DNA of 64,000 nt from G965216255 sp965216255. Its GTDB lineage: Bacteria; Bacteroidota; Rhodothermia; Rhodothermales; Bin80. The position numbers and the translations under genes were made by a program. A model generated the notes under the pieces. It was not told the DNA's origin. It ran no database searches and worked only from the letters and a program-made list of their open reading frames with translations. The stretch is from contig OZ244148.1 in the NCBI GenBank assembly GCA_965216255.1, positions 4,712,001-4,776,000 of the forward strand, given 5' to 3'. Of this stretch, positions 15,367 through 24,842 are shown one piece after another (within the stretch, counting starts at the first letter, position 1; each line of letters starts with the position of its first letter).

Positions 15367-15993
15367 ATGCTCACTATATCTCTCATCGTTCAGAAAGGAG
15401 GGGTAGGCAAGACATCCACTGCTCGCTGTATGGCTGTAGCATTCGAGCGATCAGGCACCACATCCGCGATCTTAGATATGGACCCGCAAGGCTCCGCCAC
15501 CGCATGGGGAAACCGTAGAGAAGCGACGCACCCGGAGGTTATTAGTACCGTTGTTTCCCACCTCCATGACACGCTCAGCGTAGCACAGGGCGCCGTGGAA
15601 GTCGTCATCATAGATACCCCGCCCAAGAATTCAGAAGTAGCGATCGCCGCAGTCCGTGTGTCGGATCTGGTCATCATTCCCTGCCGCCCTCAGATTGACG
15701 ACATTGAGATGCTGCCTGCCACGAGACAGGTACTCGACATGGTTGGCGGCATACAGGCCATTGTAGTGCTGAACGGCGTGCCTCCCAGTTCTGTCAGATG
15801 CCAGGAAGCTGTCGCCGTCATTTCAGGTCACCCTACCGCAGCATTTCCCGTCTGCCCCTACTTCTTGGGGTACCGTGTAGCTTTCGGTGACTCTTCTGTA
15901 CTGGGCCTGACGCCCCAAGAGTACGCTCCGAGGAGCAAGGCGGCAAGAGAAATAGAGAAAGTTCACAAGTATATTTACGGTTTAGCATCTTAA
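15367..15993 (+). CDS. parA: ParA-family partition ATPase
   Basis: A 208-residue deviant-Walker ATPase: KGGVGKTST at residues 10-18, switch I/Walker A' DMDPQGSATAWG, and Walker B VVIIDTPP. Proteins of this size belong to the small plasmid-type ParA group (type Ib, ParF-like) that segregate low-copy replicons together with a small ribbon-helix-helix DNA-binding partner. That partner is encoded directly downstream (16034). The pair suggests the island contains a piece of a plasmid or integrative element. The start is the ATG at 15367, preceded by an AT-rich leader. The gene is intact. Confidence 0.92.
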   Translation: MLTISLIVQKGGVGKTSTARCMAVAFERSGTTSAILDMDPQGSATAWGNRREATHPEVISTVVSHLHDTLSVAQGAVEVVIIDTPPKNSEVAIAAVRVSDLVIIPCRPQIDDIEMLPATRQVLDMVGGIQAIVVLNGVPPSSVRCQEAVAVISGHPTAAFPVCPYFLGYRVAFGDSSVLGLTPQEYAPRSKAAREIEKVHKYIYGLAS

Positions 15994-16033
15994 CTCACTA
16001 TCGTCCTAACCGTCTTTATAGGAGGTGCCCGAT

Positions 16034-16318
16034 ATGGCCAAGAGACCCAGCATCGGCGCTGCCATGCGACAGGATGCGCACACTCCACCCCACCCACCCG
16101 TTACAGCACCCAGTGCGGTACAGGCGAGCCGGGCAGGAAAGGTGAACATAAGCGGTTACTTCCCGCCCGAAGTGAAGTCGTCTTTGCGACTCGTGCAGGC
16201 TAAAAATGGCGGCAAAATCCAAGACCTGGTGGCCGAGGCCCTGAATCTTCTATTCGCCAAATATGGCGTACCGGAATCCGCCCCCACGCCCGACCTCAGC
16301 CATCGCAGAGGTCCCTGA
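16034..16318 (+). CDS. Small ribbon-helix-helix partition/antitoxin-like protein
   Basis: The protein has 94 residues. An N-terminal flexible part (MAKRPSIGAAMRQDA) rich in Pro and Ala is followed by a C-terminal ribbon-helix-helix-like domain with KVNISGYFPPEVKSSLRLVQ and KIQDLVAEALNLLFAKYG. This matches the small proteins encoded after plasmid parA genes, which bind centromere sites and regulate the operon (ParG/ParB-like). I chose the ATG at 16034 because a strong AGGAGGTG ribosome-binding site lies at 16020-16027, covering the earlier in-frame GTG at 16025. It probably forms an operon with parA. Confidence 0.85.
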   Translation: MAKRPSIGAAMRQDAHTPPHPPVTAPSAVQASRAGKVNISGYFPPEVKSSLRLVQAKNGGKIQDLVAEALNLLFAKYGVPESAPTPDLSHRRGP

Positions 16319-16352
16319 CCATGCTATGCTGCATCGGCGGCCCAGGACCACG

Positions 16353-16448
16353 ATGGCCGCTTACCATGCCCTGAATCAGAATGTGAAACGCTCCGGACGT
16401 GAATGGCACGGGCGCTGCCAGGTCTGCGGCGGAGAGGACCGGTTCTGA
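16353..16448 (+). pseudogene. Truncated zinc-finger primase N-terminus
   Basis: Thirty-one codons read AAYHALNQNVKRSGREWHGR and then CQVCGGEDRF, ending in TGA. The pattern W-x-G-x-C-x2-CGG-x-DRF is the first half of the zinc-binding domain that begins P4-type and plasmid primases. The second Cys pair and the whole catalytic part are missing. The position just after the parA operon fits a plasmid or phage replication module that has been cut short. Confidence 0.6.
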
Positions 16449-16503
16449 TTTCTGAAACCAAGCTGGGGTGCCAAGGCCGCTGTTCCGGTCTAGAGAGTCA
16501 GAG

Positions 16504-16719
16504 TCAGCCAGTCACGCTTTTAGCCTCTTGCTCTCGCACCATATCCGCGAGCCAAGACGTCCGATGTTGCTGTATAATGAGCGGCCGCAAATAGGTGCTA
16601 ACCGCAAGAATGGGGGTTCCCGTTTCTTCGTCCACCTGGCCTTCCAGGTGAGCTGCCACCTTGGCGTCGAACTGCCTCTGTCGTTCTTCGGGCCAGCTCT
16701 CAAACAAGGCCTTTCCCAA
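16504..16719 (-). CDS. Hypothetical protein, 71 residues
   Basis: The translation (from a TTG start) contains LFESWPEERQRQFDAKVAAH and later VSTYLRPLIIQQHR, a charged amphipathic-helix composition typical of a real small soluble protein. I recognise no family. It lies between the truncated primase and a secreted protein gene, both probably of mobile-element origin. It could also be the tail of a larger gene truncated at its 5' side. Confidence 0.35.
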   Translation of the reverse strand: MGKALFESWPEERQRQFDAKVAAHLEGQVDEETGTPILAVSTYLRPLIIQQHRTSWLADMVREQEAKSVTG

Positions 16720-16755
16720 GTTATTTAGTGTTGCATATCCCGATTGCCGGCATAT

Positions 16756-17334
16756 CTACTCCGGCGGCGCAATCATGATATGGGCCGATGGAGTCCCAGG
16801 ACGCATGATCCAGGGTGCACCGGGGGCCGAAGGTCTCTCGGGGATGCCTGTGGTCGCCTGCGTAGCATAGGGAATGTAGACGGCGTACAAGCCGATCCTC
16901 GCCTGTGCTGGATCGAAGGTGGCTGCATCCCCCACCACGTTGTAGACCGCAGCGGGCGCAGCAGGCATTGCTAACGCGCCGGCATCGGCCTCCTCGTGGC
17001 GGACGCGAAAGGACTCCTGCCCCTGGATGCCCTCGGCACGAAGCGCGCGGCCGCGCGCCATGTACGGCTCCAGCGCATTGTGGTAGCAGGCGACGTGAAA
17101 CTGCTCGTCACCGGGCTTGTCGGCCAGGCACGTAAGGTCGTTGCTTCCCTGCCTGAGGGTGACCAGCATGCCATCGTTGTCGTAGCCGTACACGCGGGCT
17201 CCGTCACGCAACGCTTCGGGAGCCGCAAGGACGGCGTCTGTCACCTGCTGGTCCGCATTGGAGATCTGGGCGCCGCAGTCAAGCGGCGCGAACAAGAAAG
17301 CCACAAGAATCAGACAGGCAGGGATTTGGTACAT
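16756..17334 (-). CDS. Secreted hypothetical protein
   Basis: A 192-residue protein with a clear signal peptide (about 1-23: MYQIPACLILVAFLFAPLDC, then GAQ). The mature part contains GYDNDGMLVTLRQGSNDLTC, then a Cys-containing segment FHVACYHNALEPYM, and a Pro-rich end. The Cys pair may form a disulfide outside the cytoplasm. I recognise no named family, although similar small periplasmic proteins with a GYD-x-DG strand occur in Bacteroidota. It is encoded opposite to its neighbours, in a mobile region. Confidence 0.65.
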   Translation of the reverse strand: MYQIPACLILVAFLFAPLDCGAQISNADQQVTDAVLAAPEALRDGARVYGYDNDGMLVTLRQGSNDLTCLADKPGDEQFHVACYHNALEPYMARGRALRAEGIQGQESFRVRHEEADAGALAMPAAPAAVYNVVGDAATFDPAQARIGLYAVYIPYATQATTGIPERPSAPGAPWIMRPGTPSAHIMIAPPE

Positions 17335-17894
17335 CGCAAATGGGGCCCGGTTATGATTGGCAGTAGATCAAGAATACGGCTGCGCCAATCGCCAATGTAC
17401 AGCAGGAGACGCGCAATAATGTCGGCAACGTTCGGCTGCGGCATCAATTCCTTCCACACGCATGCACCGATTTCGGCAGTCTGAATGGTGCAGAGCCCGA
17501 CCCTGTGCCTGTTACGGGAGTCGGTGCGTCGAATGCGGCCCGGATAGCGCTTTCCTAACGCATGCAGAGGCTGGCCATCGCGCACGGCTCCGGTGCCCGG
17601 GAATATGGAAAAGCCGTAACATACGCGGAGCTCCGGTTCAAAGCGTGACCTATGCGGCTCCGGGGCCGGTCGGTCGCGGCCTGCCCAAAATATCAAAGGC
17701 GATGGTGATGGCGGATGAGTCTGAACATGCACTAGGCAGAATTACGAGATTGCTGAGAGGCGGCCCAATCCGGCGTATAAGGCGGCGCAGTGTGGAGAGG
17801 GCCCTCTTACCACGCCGATTAAGATCTCCGTTTGGTTGTAACTTGGTGCACATATCTATTTCTTTGCATCCTCACGGTGTTTTTCGGCAGCTCC
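17335..17894. other. Non-coding stretch between the secreted protein and exonuclease I
   Basis: Open frames exist on both strands (17462-17992 +, 17310-17732 -) but both are Arg/Pro/Ser-rich, have no recognisable domain and overlap one another, so I do not call them. The stretch probably holds divergent promoters. Confidence 0.45.
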
Positions 17895-19319
17895 ATGGAA
17901 TTCTTCTGGTACGATTACGAGACAATGGGGCGCAACCCGCGCGTAGCCCGCGCGGCGCAGTTTTACGGTGTGCGGACAAATGCCGAGCTTGAGGAGATTG
18001 CAAAGCCTGTTGAGCTCTACTGCCGCCCGTCCCTCGACTGGCTCCCGGAACCCACGGCGTGCGCCGTCCACGAACTGACGCCGCAGAAACTAAGCGCAAG
18101 AGGGCTTGAGGAGGCCGTATTCGCCGGGCACATTCATGATGAATTGGCGAAGCCCCATACCTGCGCCGTAGGGTACAACGCCACGCGTTTTGATCATGAG
18201 GTTTCGCGGTTCCTGTTCTGGCGAAGCTTGCGCGATCCCTATGCTTGGCACTGGCGCGACGGCAACACCAAATGGGATCTGATAGACCTCATGCGGGCGG
18301 CCTACGTGCTGCGCCCGGGCGGATTGGCATGGCCGACGAACGATAAGGGAAATACGAGCTTCAGGCTGCAAGACCTTGGAGAAATAAATAACGTATTGCA
18401 CGTGCCGAGCCACACAGCCGACGCCGACGTCAAGACGCTGCTGGCCCTGGCCCGCCTGGTGCGGTCAGCGCAGCCGCGGCTTTTCGATTACTACCTCAAG
18501 CTGCGGGATTGGAAAGAGGTCAGACGCCAGTTGGAAGACGTGTTTCTTTGGGTCTCCGGCCAGATTTCTTCGTCGCGGGGCTGTGCTGCGCTGATGGTAG
18601 CGCTCGGCAACGATCCCGCCTACGAAAAGAGACTACTTGCGTTTGACCTGGAGATAGACCCCCACACCCTCGTCGACCTATCGGACAAAGAATTGGCTGA
18701 CCGCCTCTCTCAGCGGGACGGCGGCATGCGGCCTGTCCATGCCATTGCAATGAACAGCAGCCCCTTCGTTGTGGGAAAGAGCCACCTCGCTGGCATGATG
18801 GCGTCCACGGCGCTAAAGGAGCGGGCGGGGCTGGACGTCGACCGGATGAGAGGCCATTACCAGGCCCTCAGGTCGCACCCGCTACTCCGGGCACGGCTGC
18901 TTGATGCCTGGCAATCATACTGGAATTCCCGGGAGCAGGAGGATCTGGATGTCGACGAGGCGCTGTATGCAGGCTTCATGCCCGATCGTGACCGTTACCA
19001 GCTCGAAAATCTGCATAGCAATGATCCCGCCTTTACGCAGGCCGAGGGCATTGCCTTTGAGGACGGCAGACTGCCCGAGCTCATCTTTCGCTATCGCGCA
19101 AGAAATTTCCCGAATACGCTGGCACCCGCAGAAAAGGAGCGGTGGCGCATGCACTGCCAGAGGAGGCACCTTTCGCCGGATGCGGAAGGGCGTACGGCCA
19201 TGGATCGGTATTTCGACAAGATTCGGGAATTGCGTGAGGCGGAGCCGCAAAGGAACATTCTTTGGGAAGCCCTGGAAAGCTACGGCGATGTCTTGCAAAA
19301 GCAGCTTGTCGCCGAATAG
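17895..19319 (+). CDS. sbcB: Exodeoxyribonuclease I (ssDNA 3'-5' exonuclease)
   Basis: A 474-residue protein that follows E. coli ExoI (475 residues) end to end. The DnaQ-like core opens with WYDYETMGRNPRVARAAQF (D7 and E9 are the metal ligands). It continues with LGYN-type AVGYNATRFDHEVSRFLF, the WDLIDLMRAAYVLRPGG block, and an HTADADVKTLL motif carrying the later His and Asp. The ExoI SH3-like and C-terminal domains (NYRARNFP equivalent: RYRARNFPNTL) are present. It degrades single-stranded DNA 3' to 5' in recombination and repair. I chose the ATG at 17895 because the family starts there; an upstream in-frame start at 17832 adds an unrelated hydrophobic stretch. The DinG-type helicase gene begins six bases after the stop, so the two are almost certainly one operon. 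Confidence 0.95.
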   Translation: MEFFWYDYETMGRNPRVARAAQFYGVRTNAELEEIAKPVELYCRPSLDWLPEPTACAVHELTPQKLSARGLEEAVFAGHIHDELAKPHTCAVGYNATRFDHEVSRFLFWRSLRDPYAWHWRDGNTKWDLIDLMRAAYVLRPGGLAWPTNDKGNTSFRLQDLGEINNVLHVPSHTADADVKTLLALARLVRSAQPRLFDYYLKLRDWKEVRRQLEDVFLWVSGQISSSRGCAALMVALGNDPAYEKRLLAFDLEIDPHTLVDLSDKELADRLSQRDGGMRPVHAIAMNSSPFVVGKSHLAGMMASTALKERAGLDVDRMRGHYQALRSHPLLRARLLDAWQSYWNSREQEDLDVDEALYAGFMPDRDRYQLENLHSNDPAFTQAEGIAFEDGRLPELIFRYRARNFPNTLAPAEKERWRMHCQRRHLSPDAEGRTAMDRYFDKIRELREAEPQRNILWEALESYGDVLQKQLVAE

Positions 19320-19325
19320 GCAGGT

Positions 19326-22325
19326 ATGGCTAGAAAACCGCTCCGCGTTGGCCTTGGACACCTCTTCACCACGGGGCAGGATACGGCAAGGGACTCCATT
19401 GTCCACATTGCCGGAGCAGGCTTTGGTGCCAAGGGCGATCCAAAGGAGTGTGACTGGGTCCTTAATCCGGGCCGGAAGATTTCCCAGCGACTGTACAACC
19501 TGACCGGCATCAGCGGGCGCGAAAGCGCCGCCCAGCCGTCTTGGAGCAAAGCCCGGAAGGACATCTCGGGCTTCTTTGCCGGCCTGGATGTGCTCTTCGT
19601 CTGCAGCATTCGCCGCCAGCCGGACTGGTTCCGGGACGTCGTACTGCGCGGCGTGAATGCGCCTCCGGTGCTGGTTGATTTACTGGAGATGACGCAGTTC
19701 TTCCGGCCCGAGGTCGGCATCCCGTACACGGAGGGGGCGCTCATTCAGATGGTGCCCGCAAAGCGCGAGCGGAAAGGCGGCCGCCCGCTGCTGCGCGCCC
19801 TCGACGGGCTGCGCCTGCTGCTTTCGCGTGTGCTGTCGGCGCTTCTGGAGGGCAATGCTGCGGATTCGGATGATGCGCAGTTCGCGTTATATGGGCTTCT
19901 TGGCGAAGCGCTTTCGGCAGAGCGTGCGCCGCCGGAATTCGAGGCGCTTTTCGGCGTTGCAAGGTGCGCCCATGCGATCCGCTGGGAGAAGGGCCGCTCC
20001 GGCCTCCTCTACGACAGGCCGAGAGCGATGCCAGGGGAGGATCTGCGGGCCTATGTCCGAAGCTGGCAGCCGGGCGCGCGCACCGATGGCCAGCGGCGCA
20101 GGGAGGCGCCAGGCAGTGCCAAGGCCATCAAGTGGCCGCGCGTGGAGCGGGTGCTCGAAGGCCTTTCCACCGTCATTCCGGGCTTCGAAAAACGCCCGGA
20201 GCAGGTCCGGTACGCCCGTTTCTGCACGGAGGCCATTAACAGCAAGGGTACCTACGTGGCGGAGGCCGGAACCGGTACCGGCAAGACGTTGGGCTATTTC
20301 ATTCCGGCCTGCGAGCATGCCCGCCTGAATCCGGGTCTGCAGGTGGTGATCGCCACCAGCACCAAGAACCTGATGGGGCAGATCATCGACAAGGAATGGA
20401 AGACGCTCCAATCTATGCCCGAGGCCATATACCGGGACATCAGGGCAGCGCTCCTGAAAGGCAAGCAGAACTATCTCTGCATTTCTGCGCTGCGCGGCCT
20501 GTATGGCGATGCGGAGTACCGGAATGGCGATGCGGTGGCGCGCCTATCCTGGCTCTACCTGTTTTTCGTGCTTTTGCGCGGCGAAGGCCGGTGGGAGGGG
20601 GCCCCGGCCGGCTTCGAGGACAGATTCAAGCGTCTGCGCGAATTCGCCCAGACCGTCAATGCGCAGGAGGCCTGCGTGAAGGGCCTGTGCTCCATGGGCC
20701 TGGACTGCGTGTATCCGCGGGCGCTGAAGAGCGCCCGCGAGGCCAATATCGTGATCACGAATCACCACAAGCTGGCGACGCTGGACGATGATTTCAGCGA
20801 GCGCCACTCCCTCTGCATCATTGACGAGGCGGACCTTTTTCCGGATAACCTGCGCAGCTCCAGGACAATTGACGTTTCACGCGTCCGCCTGTACCGGTTT
20901 CTGAGGCACATGCTCGGTACCAGGCGGCGACGGAGTTTTCCGCAGATTCTGGCAGAGCGGGTTGGGCAAGCGAAGTCGGACGACAAGGATGCCGGTCTCA
21001 TTAAGGCCAATCTGGAACGCATCACGCGTTACTGTCATGCGCTAAACCCGATACTTGAATCCATCGGGGACATAGGCCCGGCACGTGGCCATGGCATCCG
21101 GTGGGACGACATGCACTGCGAAAACCGGAGGGAACTGCATTCCGCTCTCGACCAGCTACGACAGGGCCTGGAGACCATTGAATTCCTCTGGAGCGGCATT
21201 GCAAATAGCAAGCGGTACGAGTCGCGCAGTGAAGAGAAAAAGTGGCGCCAGCGCGAGCGGAGGTCCGTGCTGCAGAGTCAAAACCTGGCGCAGGAGCTTT
21301 TTGCCGACATGGCGCAGCTGGTGTCGGACTACCCGTCCCAGGCCTACATCTTCGTGTATGAACGCCTGGACTGGTTCTGGTCGATCCGCAAGGTCCCATT
21401 CGAGTTCTCGGAATCCGAGGGCCCCGGATCCGACTTCGTATCGCAGCTGCAAGAGGGTGGGAAAGGGACTGTCATATTCACGTCAGCCACGCTGTACGTG
21501 GATGGCAAGCTGAATCTTTTCTGCCGGGAGCTCTACCACGAAGACGCAGCCATGCGCCGCTTCCGCGGGACGACGCAGCTGGCCTCGCCGTTTAGATGGC
21601 AGGAGCAGGTGGGCGGTGCGGTGGCGGCGTTTCTGCCGCGGTATTCTTTCTCGGGTGGCAAGGCACGCGGCGAAGATGGCCAGCCGACGTGGAAGGAGGA
21701 GGTAGCCAGAACCATTGCTGTACTGTCGGTAGCCCTGTACGGACGGACGCTGGTGCTGTTTACGAACACGCAGGAAATGCGCGACATTTACGAGCGCCTC
21801 CAACCCATTCTGGAGTCCTACGACATTGAGCCGCTGCTCCAGAGCGGCACCAGTCGCAGCGTGATCGAAACGTTCGGTGCTGTTGAGCAGAGCGTGCTTT
21901 TCGGCGTCAACCGCTTCTGGACAGGCGTGGACTTTCCCGGTCCGACGCTAAGTCAGGTCATCATCGTGCGGCTGCCCAACCCGAACCTGAATGATCCCCT
22001 GGTCAAGCATCGGCGGCAGTACTGGGACCGGAGCGTATTCTGGAAAAGCTGGTATGGTCCGACTACGCGCCTCATGCTCCGGCAGGGGTTCGGGCGCCTC
22101 ATCCGCCGGCAGTCCGACAGCGGGGTTGTTGTCATCCTTGATCAGCGTATCGTAACGCAGGCTCTCATGCGCCGGCACGCGGAGGCATTTCCGGTTGAGC
22201 TCCAATGCTTCCAGCATTCGGCCTTGGAGCTCGCGGACTGGTCGGTCAAGCGACTGCAGCTGGGCAGGGAATTGCGTGCGCGTGGCGCGGATCTCGAGGC
22301 GCTGCACCGAAAGCTGCGGCCGTGA
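19326..22325 (+). CDS. DinG/XPD-type iron-sulphur DNA helicase with a degenerate exonuclease domain
   Basis: A 999-residue protein. Residues about 1-150 look like a DnaQ-type exonuclease fold (IVHIAGAGFG, WVLNPGRKISQRLYNLTGIS), but the first motif reads GHLFTTG where active enzymes have DxETTG: His12 and Phe14 replace both acidic ligands. From about 300 comes an SF2 XPD/DinG helicase: Walker A AEAGTGTGKTLGY, four cysteines for a 4Fe-4S cluster (C385, C450, C455, C461), CIIDEADLFPDNL as the DEAD box, and C-terminal motifs FGVNRFWTGVDFPG and QGFGRLIRRQ. DinG proteins unwind 5' to 3' and resolve R-loops or D-loops. Firmicute DinG also fuses an exonuclease domain, but an active one in some species. 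Its neighbour is ExoI, so the degenerate domain may dock or replace that enzyme; this is inference. Confidence 0.92.
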   Translation: MARKPLRVGLGHLFTTGQDTARDSIVHIAGAGFGAKGDPKECDWVLNPGRKISQRLYNLTGISGRESAAQPSWSKARKDISGFFAGLDVLFVCSIRRQPDWFRDVVLRGVNAPPVLVDLLEMTQFFRPEVGIPYTEGALIQMVPAKRERKGGRPLLRALDGLRLLLSRVLSALLEGNAADSDDAQFALYGLLGEALSAERAPPEFEALFGVARCAHAIRWEKGRSGLLYDRPRAMPGEDLRAYVRSWQPGARTDGQRRREAPGSAKAIKWPRVERVLEGLSTVIPGFEKRPEQVRYARFCTEAINSKGTYVAEAGTGTGKTLGYFIPACEHARLNPGLQVVIATSTKNLMGQIIDKEWKTLQSMPEAIYRDIRAALLKGKQNYLCISALRGLYGDAEYRNGDAVARLSWLYLFFVLLRGEGRWEGAPAGFEDRFKRLREFAQTVNAQEACVKGLCSMGLDCVYPRALKSAREANIVITNHHKLATLDDDFSERHSLCIIDEADLFPDNLRSSRTIDVSRVRLYRFLRHMLGTRRRRSFPQILAERVGQAKSDDKDAGLIKANLERITRYCHALNPILESIGDIGPARGHGIRWDDMHCENRRELHSALDQLRQGLETIEFLWSGIANSKRYESRSEEKKWRQRERRSVLQSQNLAQELFADMAQLVSDYPSQAYIFVYERLDWFWSIRKVPFEFSESEGPGSDFVSQLQEGGKGTVIFTSATLYVDGKLNLFCRELYHEDAAMRRFRGTTQLASPFRWQEQVGGAVAAFLPRYSFSGGKARGEDGQPTWKEEVARTIAVLSVALYGRTLVLFTNTQEMRDIYERLQPILESYDIEPLLQSGTSRSVIETFGAVEQSVLFGVNRFWTGVDFPGPTLSQVIIVRLPNPNLNDPLVKHRRQYWDRSVFWKSWYGPTTRLMLRQGFGRLIRRQSDSGVVVILDQRIVTQALMRRHAEAFPVELQCFQHSALELADWSVKRLQLGRELRARGADLEALHRKLRP

Positions 22326-22712
22326 AGGCAAGCCGGATCTACTCTTCGGCTATGCGCTTCGACACGGCAGCGTGACCAGGGACGCCGCGGCCAGGGTGCT
22401 ACGCCTCGAAACGCCGGCCGCGGGCTTGCCCCCGCCCGGCACCGCCCGGCTTGGCTCTAGCCCGCATCGCTCACCAAGATCTTGTTTCGCCGGGATTGGA
22501 GGTGTTTGTAGGCAATGGGTCACAGTCTGGGAACGCGAATGCTGATCCCCGCTTTCTGAAGCGTTTAGTCGGCGGTAGTAAGCGCTGTTTTGGGCACGCT
22601 TCGAGCGGCAATCAGAGCGTTTGTGCGCGTACCCGTGCTTCTTGGATACACGTATCCTGCGACCACAAAGTGGAGTCTATCAACCTCTGGAATAGGTCGG
22701 GCCAGAAAGTGT
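22326..22712. other. Intergenic stretch between dinG and IS256 copy 2
   Basis: No confident gene is seen. Short frames on both strands have no family resemblance. The last about 130 bases before the IS may be a remnant of another element, but I cannot assign it. Confidence 0.4.
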
Positions 22713-24171
22713 CGAGAAACTGTCAAATCTTGGGTCTGCAGAATGCCGCGGCGTATCTTTGTGGAGTACCCATCAATCGCCCTAGACGGGCATATCCGGA
22801 CTACATCGCATGACAGACCCAACAGAATCCAACGTACACTCACTCCTTACCCGTGAGGAGGCACTCAGCACCCTGGATGACCTGGTGCGCAGCTCCGCCC
22901 GGCGCATGCTTCAGGCAGCGCTCGAGCGGCAAGCCGACGACTACGTGAAGGCCCATACACACCTGCGGAATGAGCACGGCCACCGAGTCGTCAAACGCAA
23001 TGGCCACCATCCGCAGAGAGAAATCCTCACGGGTGCGGGCCCGCTAGCGATCCAGCGGCCCCATATCCGTGACCCTCGAGAAGGGCATACCTTCACCAGC
23101 GCCATACTGCCGCGCTATATGCGCCGCAGTCCGTCGTTGGCCGATCGAAGATCGGCTGATGCACTCATTCCGGCCTTGTACCTGCGGGCAGTTTCGACCG
23201 ACTTTCCTCTGGCCGTGGAGGCCATACTCGGGCCGCAAGCTGGCAACCTGTCGTCATCGTCGATCAGCCGACTCAAGGGGGCCTGGCTGGAGGAATACCG
23301 GCAATGGAACAATCGGGACCCCGCGGGCAAGCGGTATGTTTACCTCTGGGCTGACGGGCTGTACTTCCATGTTCGCATGGGAAACGAGCGTCCATGTATG
23401 CTTGTTATTATGGGAGTTACACCCGATGGCAAGAAAGAACTCGTAGGGCTATTGGACGCAGAGCGGGAAAGCAGGCTGTCCTGGAAGGAGTTATTGCTGG
23501 ACAACGAGGCTTGGACGTAGCGCCTAAGGCGGCCACAGCAGACGGAGGTCTGGGCTTCTGGGCTGCGTTGGATGAAGTATACCCCTCCACGCTACAACAG
23601 CGATGCTGGGTGCACAAGACAGCCAACGTGCCGGGTAAGCTACTATAAGAAGCTGCAGGGATCTGCGAAAGAGAGGCTCCGTGGCATCTATACGGCACCG
23701 TCCAGGAAGGATGCCCTGAAGGCGCTCGATACCTTCGAGGATCTCTTCGGAGGCGCCTACGAGAAGGCGCTCACCTGTCTGCGCAAGGATCAAGAGGAGC
23801 TCTTGAGCTTCTACCAGTTCCCGCCCGAACACTGGGTTCACCTTCGGACTTCGAATCCCATTGAGTCCACGTTTGCGAGCGCAGGGAAACGTACACGGCA
23901 AACCAAGGGATGCGGCAGCCGGGAGGCGACACTGATGATGGTTTACAAGCTGTGCCGGGCAGCGGAGAAACGCTGGCGGAGGCTGACTGGATCGCAACTG
24001 CTCATCCGTGTGTTGGAAACAACCCCACACGAGTAACCAGTGAGTGTACGTTGGATTCTATTGGGTCTGTCATACGATGTAGTCCGGATATGCCCGTCTA
24101 GGGCGATCGATGGGTACTCCACAAAGATACGCCTCGGCATTCTGAAGACCCAAGATTTTACAGTTTCTCCG
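22713..24171 (+). mobile_element. IS256-type insertion sequence, copy 2, with frameshifted transposase and chimeric right end
   Basis: The left end (from about 22713) and the right end (to 24171) are inverted repeats of each other over about 130 bases, including the region around the transposase start codon. In copy 1 only the first about 39 bases are repeated at the 3' end. Here the transposase stops at 24036 (TTPHE) and is followed at once by an inverted 5' end (24039-24171), so the right end comes from an oppositely oriented copy. The transposase (22810-24036) has two disruptions: an 8-bp deletion near 23505 causing a stop at 23518-23520, and one extra base near 23645. Compared with copy 1 it keeps the normal ATG. 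It is not functional. Confidence 0.85.
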
Positions 24172-24772
24172 CCGTCTGCACGCCTATGGCGATGACCTGA
24201 TCGCAGCCAAAAACCGCCGGCACGCCGCACGGTCTTCGATGACCACCAGCGAAGTGGTGCTGCGTGACATCGTGGCGCACATTGAGCACCTCCACGAGCG
24301 CATGGACGAACTGGAGAAGCAGGCCCAGCACCTGATCTATAGTATGCCCGCGTTGGCGCAAGCCTACGCACTGCTAACCAGCGTCAAGGGTATTGCCCGG
24401 CGCAGCGCCATCCAGCTGATGGCGGAGCTGCTCTGCTTGCCGGATGCCCTGACGGTGCGTGAGTGGGTCGCATATGCCGGACTTGACGTGCGCGAATACA
24501 AGTCCGGAACATGTGTGCGACGGCCGCGCTGCATCTCCAAGGTGGGTAATGCCCACCTGCGCAGAGCCCTCTACATGCCTGCCCAGGTGGCGATTCAGCA
24601 CGATCCCCACGTAGGAGGTTTCTACGAGAAGCTCCTGGGCAAGGATAAGAAATCAATGGTGGCTGTGGTGGCTGTCATGCGGAAGCTGCTACATGCCATC
24701 TACAGCATGCTGAAACACGGCACACCCTTCGACGGCGCGAAATTCTACCAGATACCCGTGCCTACCTCTTGA
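24172..24772 (+). pseudogene. IS110-family transposase, C-terminal part
   Basis: Beginning immediately after the IS256 right end, the translation reads LHAYGDDLIAAKNRRHAARS, a coiled-coil linker, then the Transposase_20 domain: ALLTSVKGIARRSAIQLMAE, WVAYAGLDVREYKSG, and the C-terminal GNAHLRRALYMPA with its conserved Ser-region counterpart altered. About 190 residues of a protein of about 330 remain, without the DEDD catalytic N-terminus. An N-terminal IS110 piece lies outside the other IS256 copy at 5685. Confidence 0.85.
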
Positions 24773-24842
24773 CTTTCAAGAGGGTGTTTATAGAAAAGTT
24801 GAAACCAGCCTACATTGAAGCGGGCCGCGTTAACGGATGTCT

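Noticed and set aside
17462..17992. A 176-residue plus-strand frame upstream of exonuclease I
   Set aside because: Arg/Pro/Cys-rich composition, overlaps the real sbcB start in another frame and has no family.
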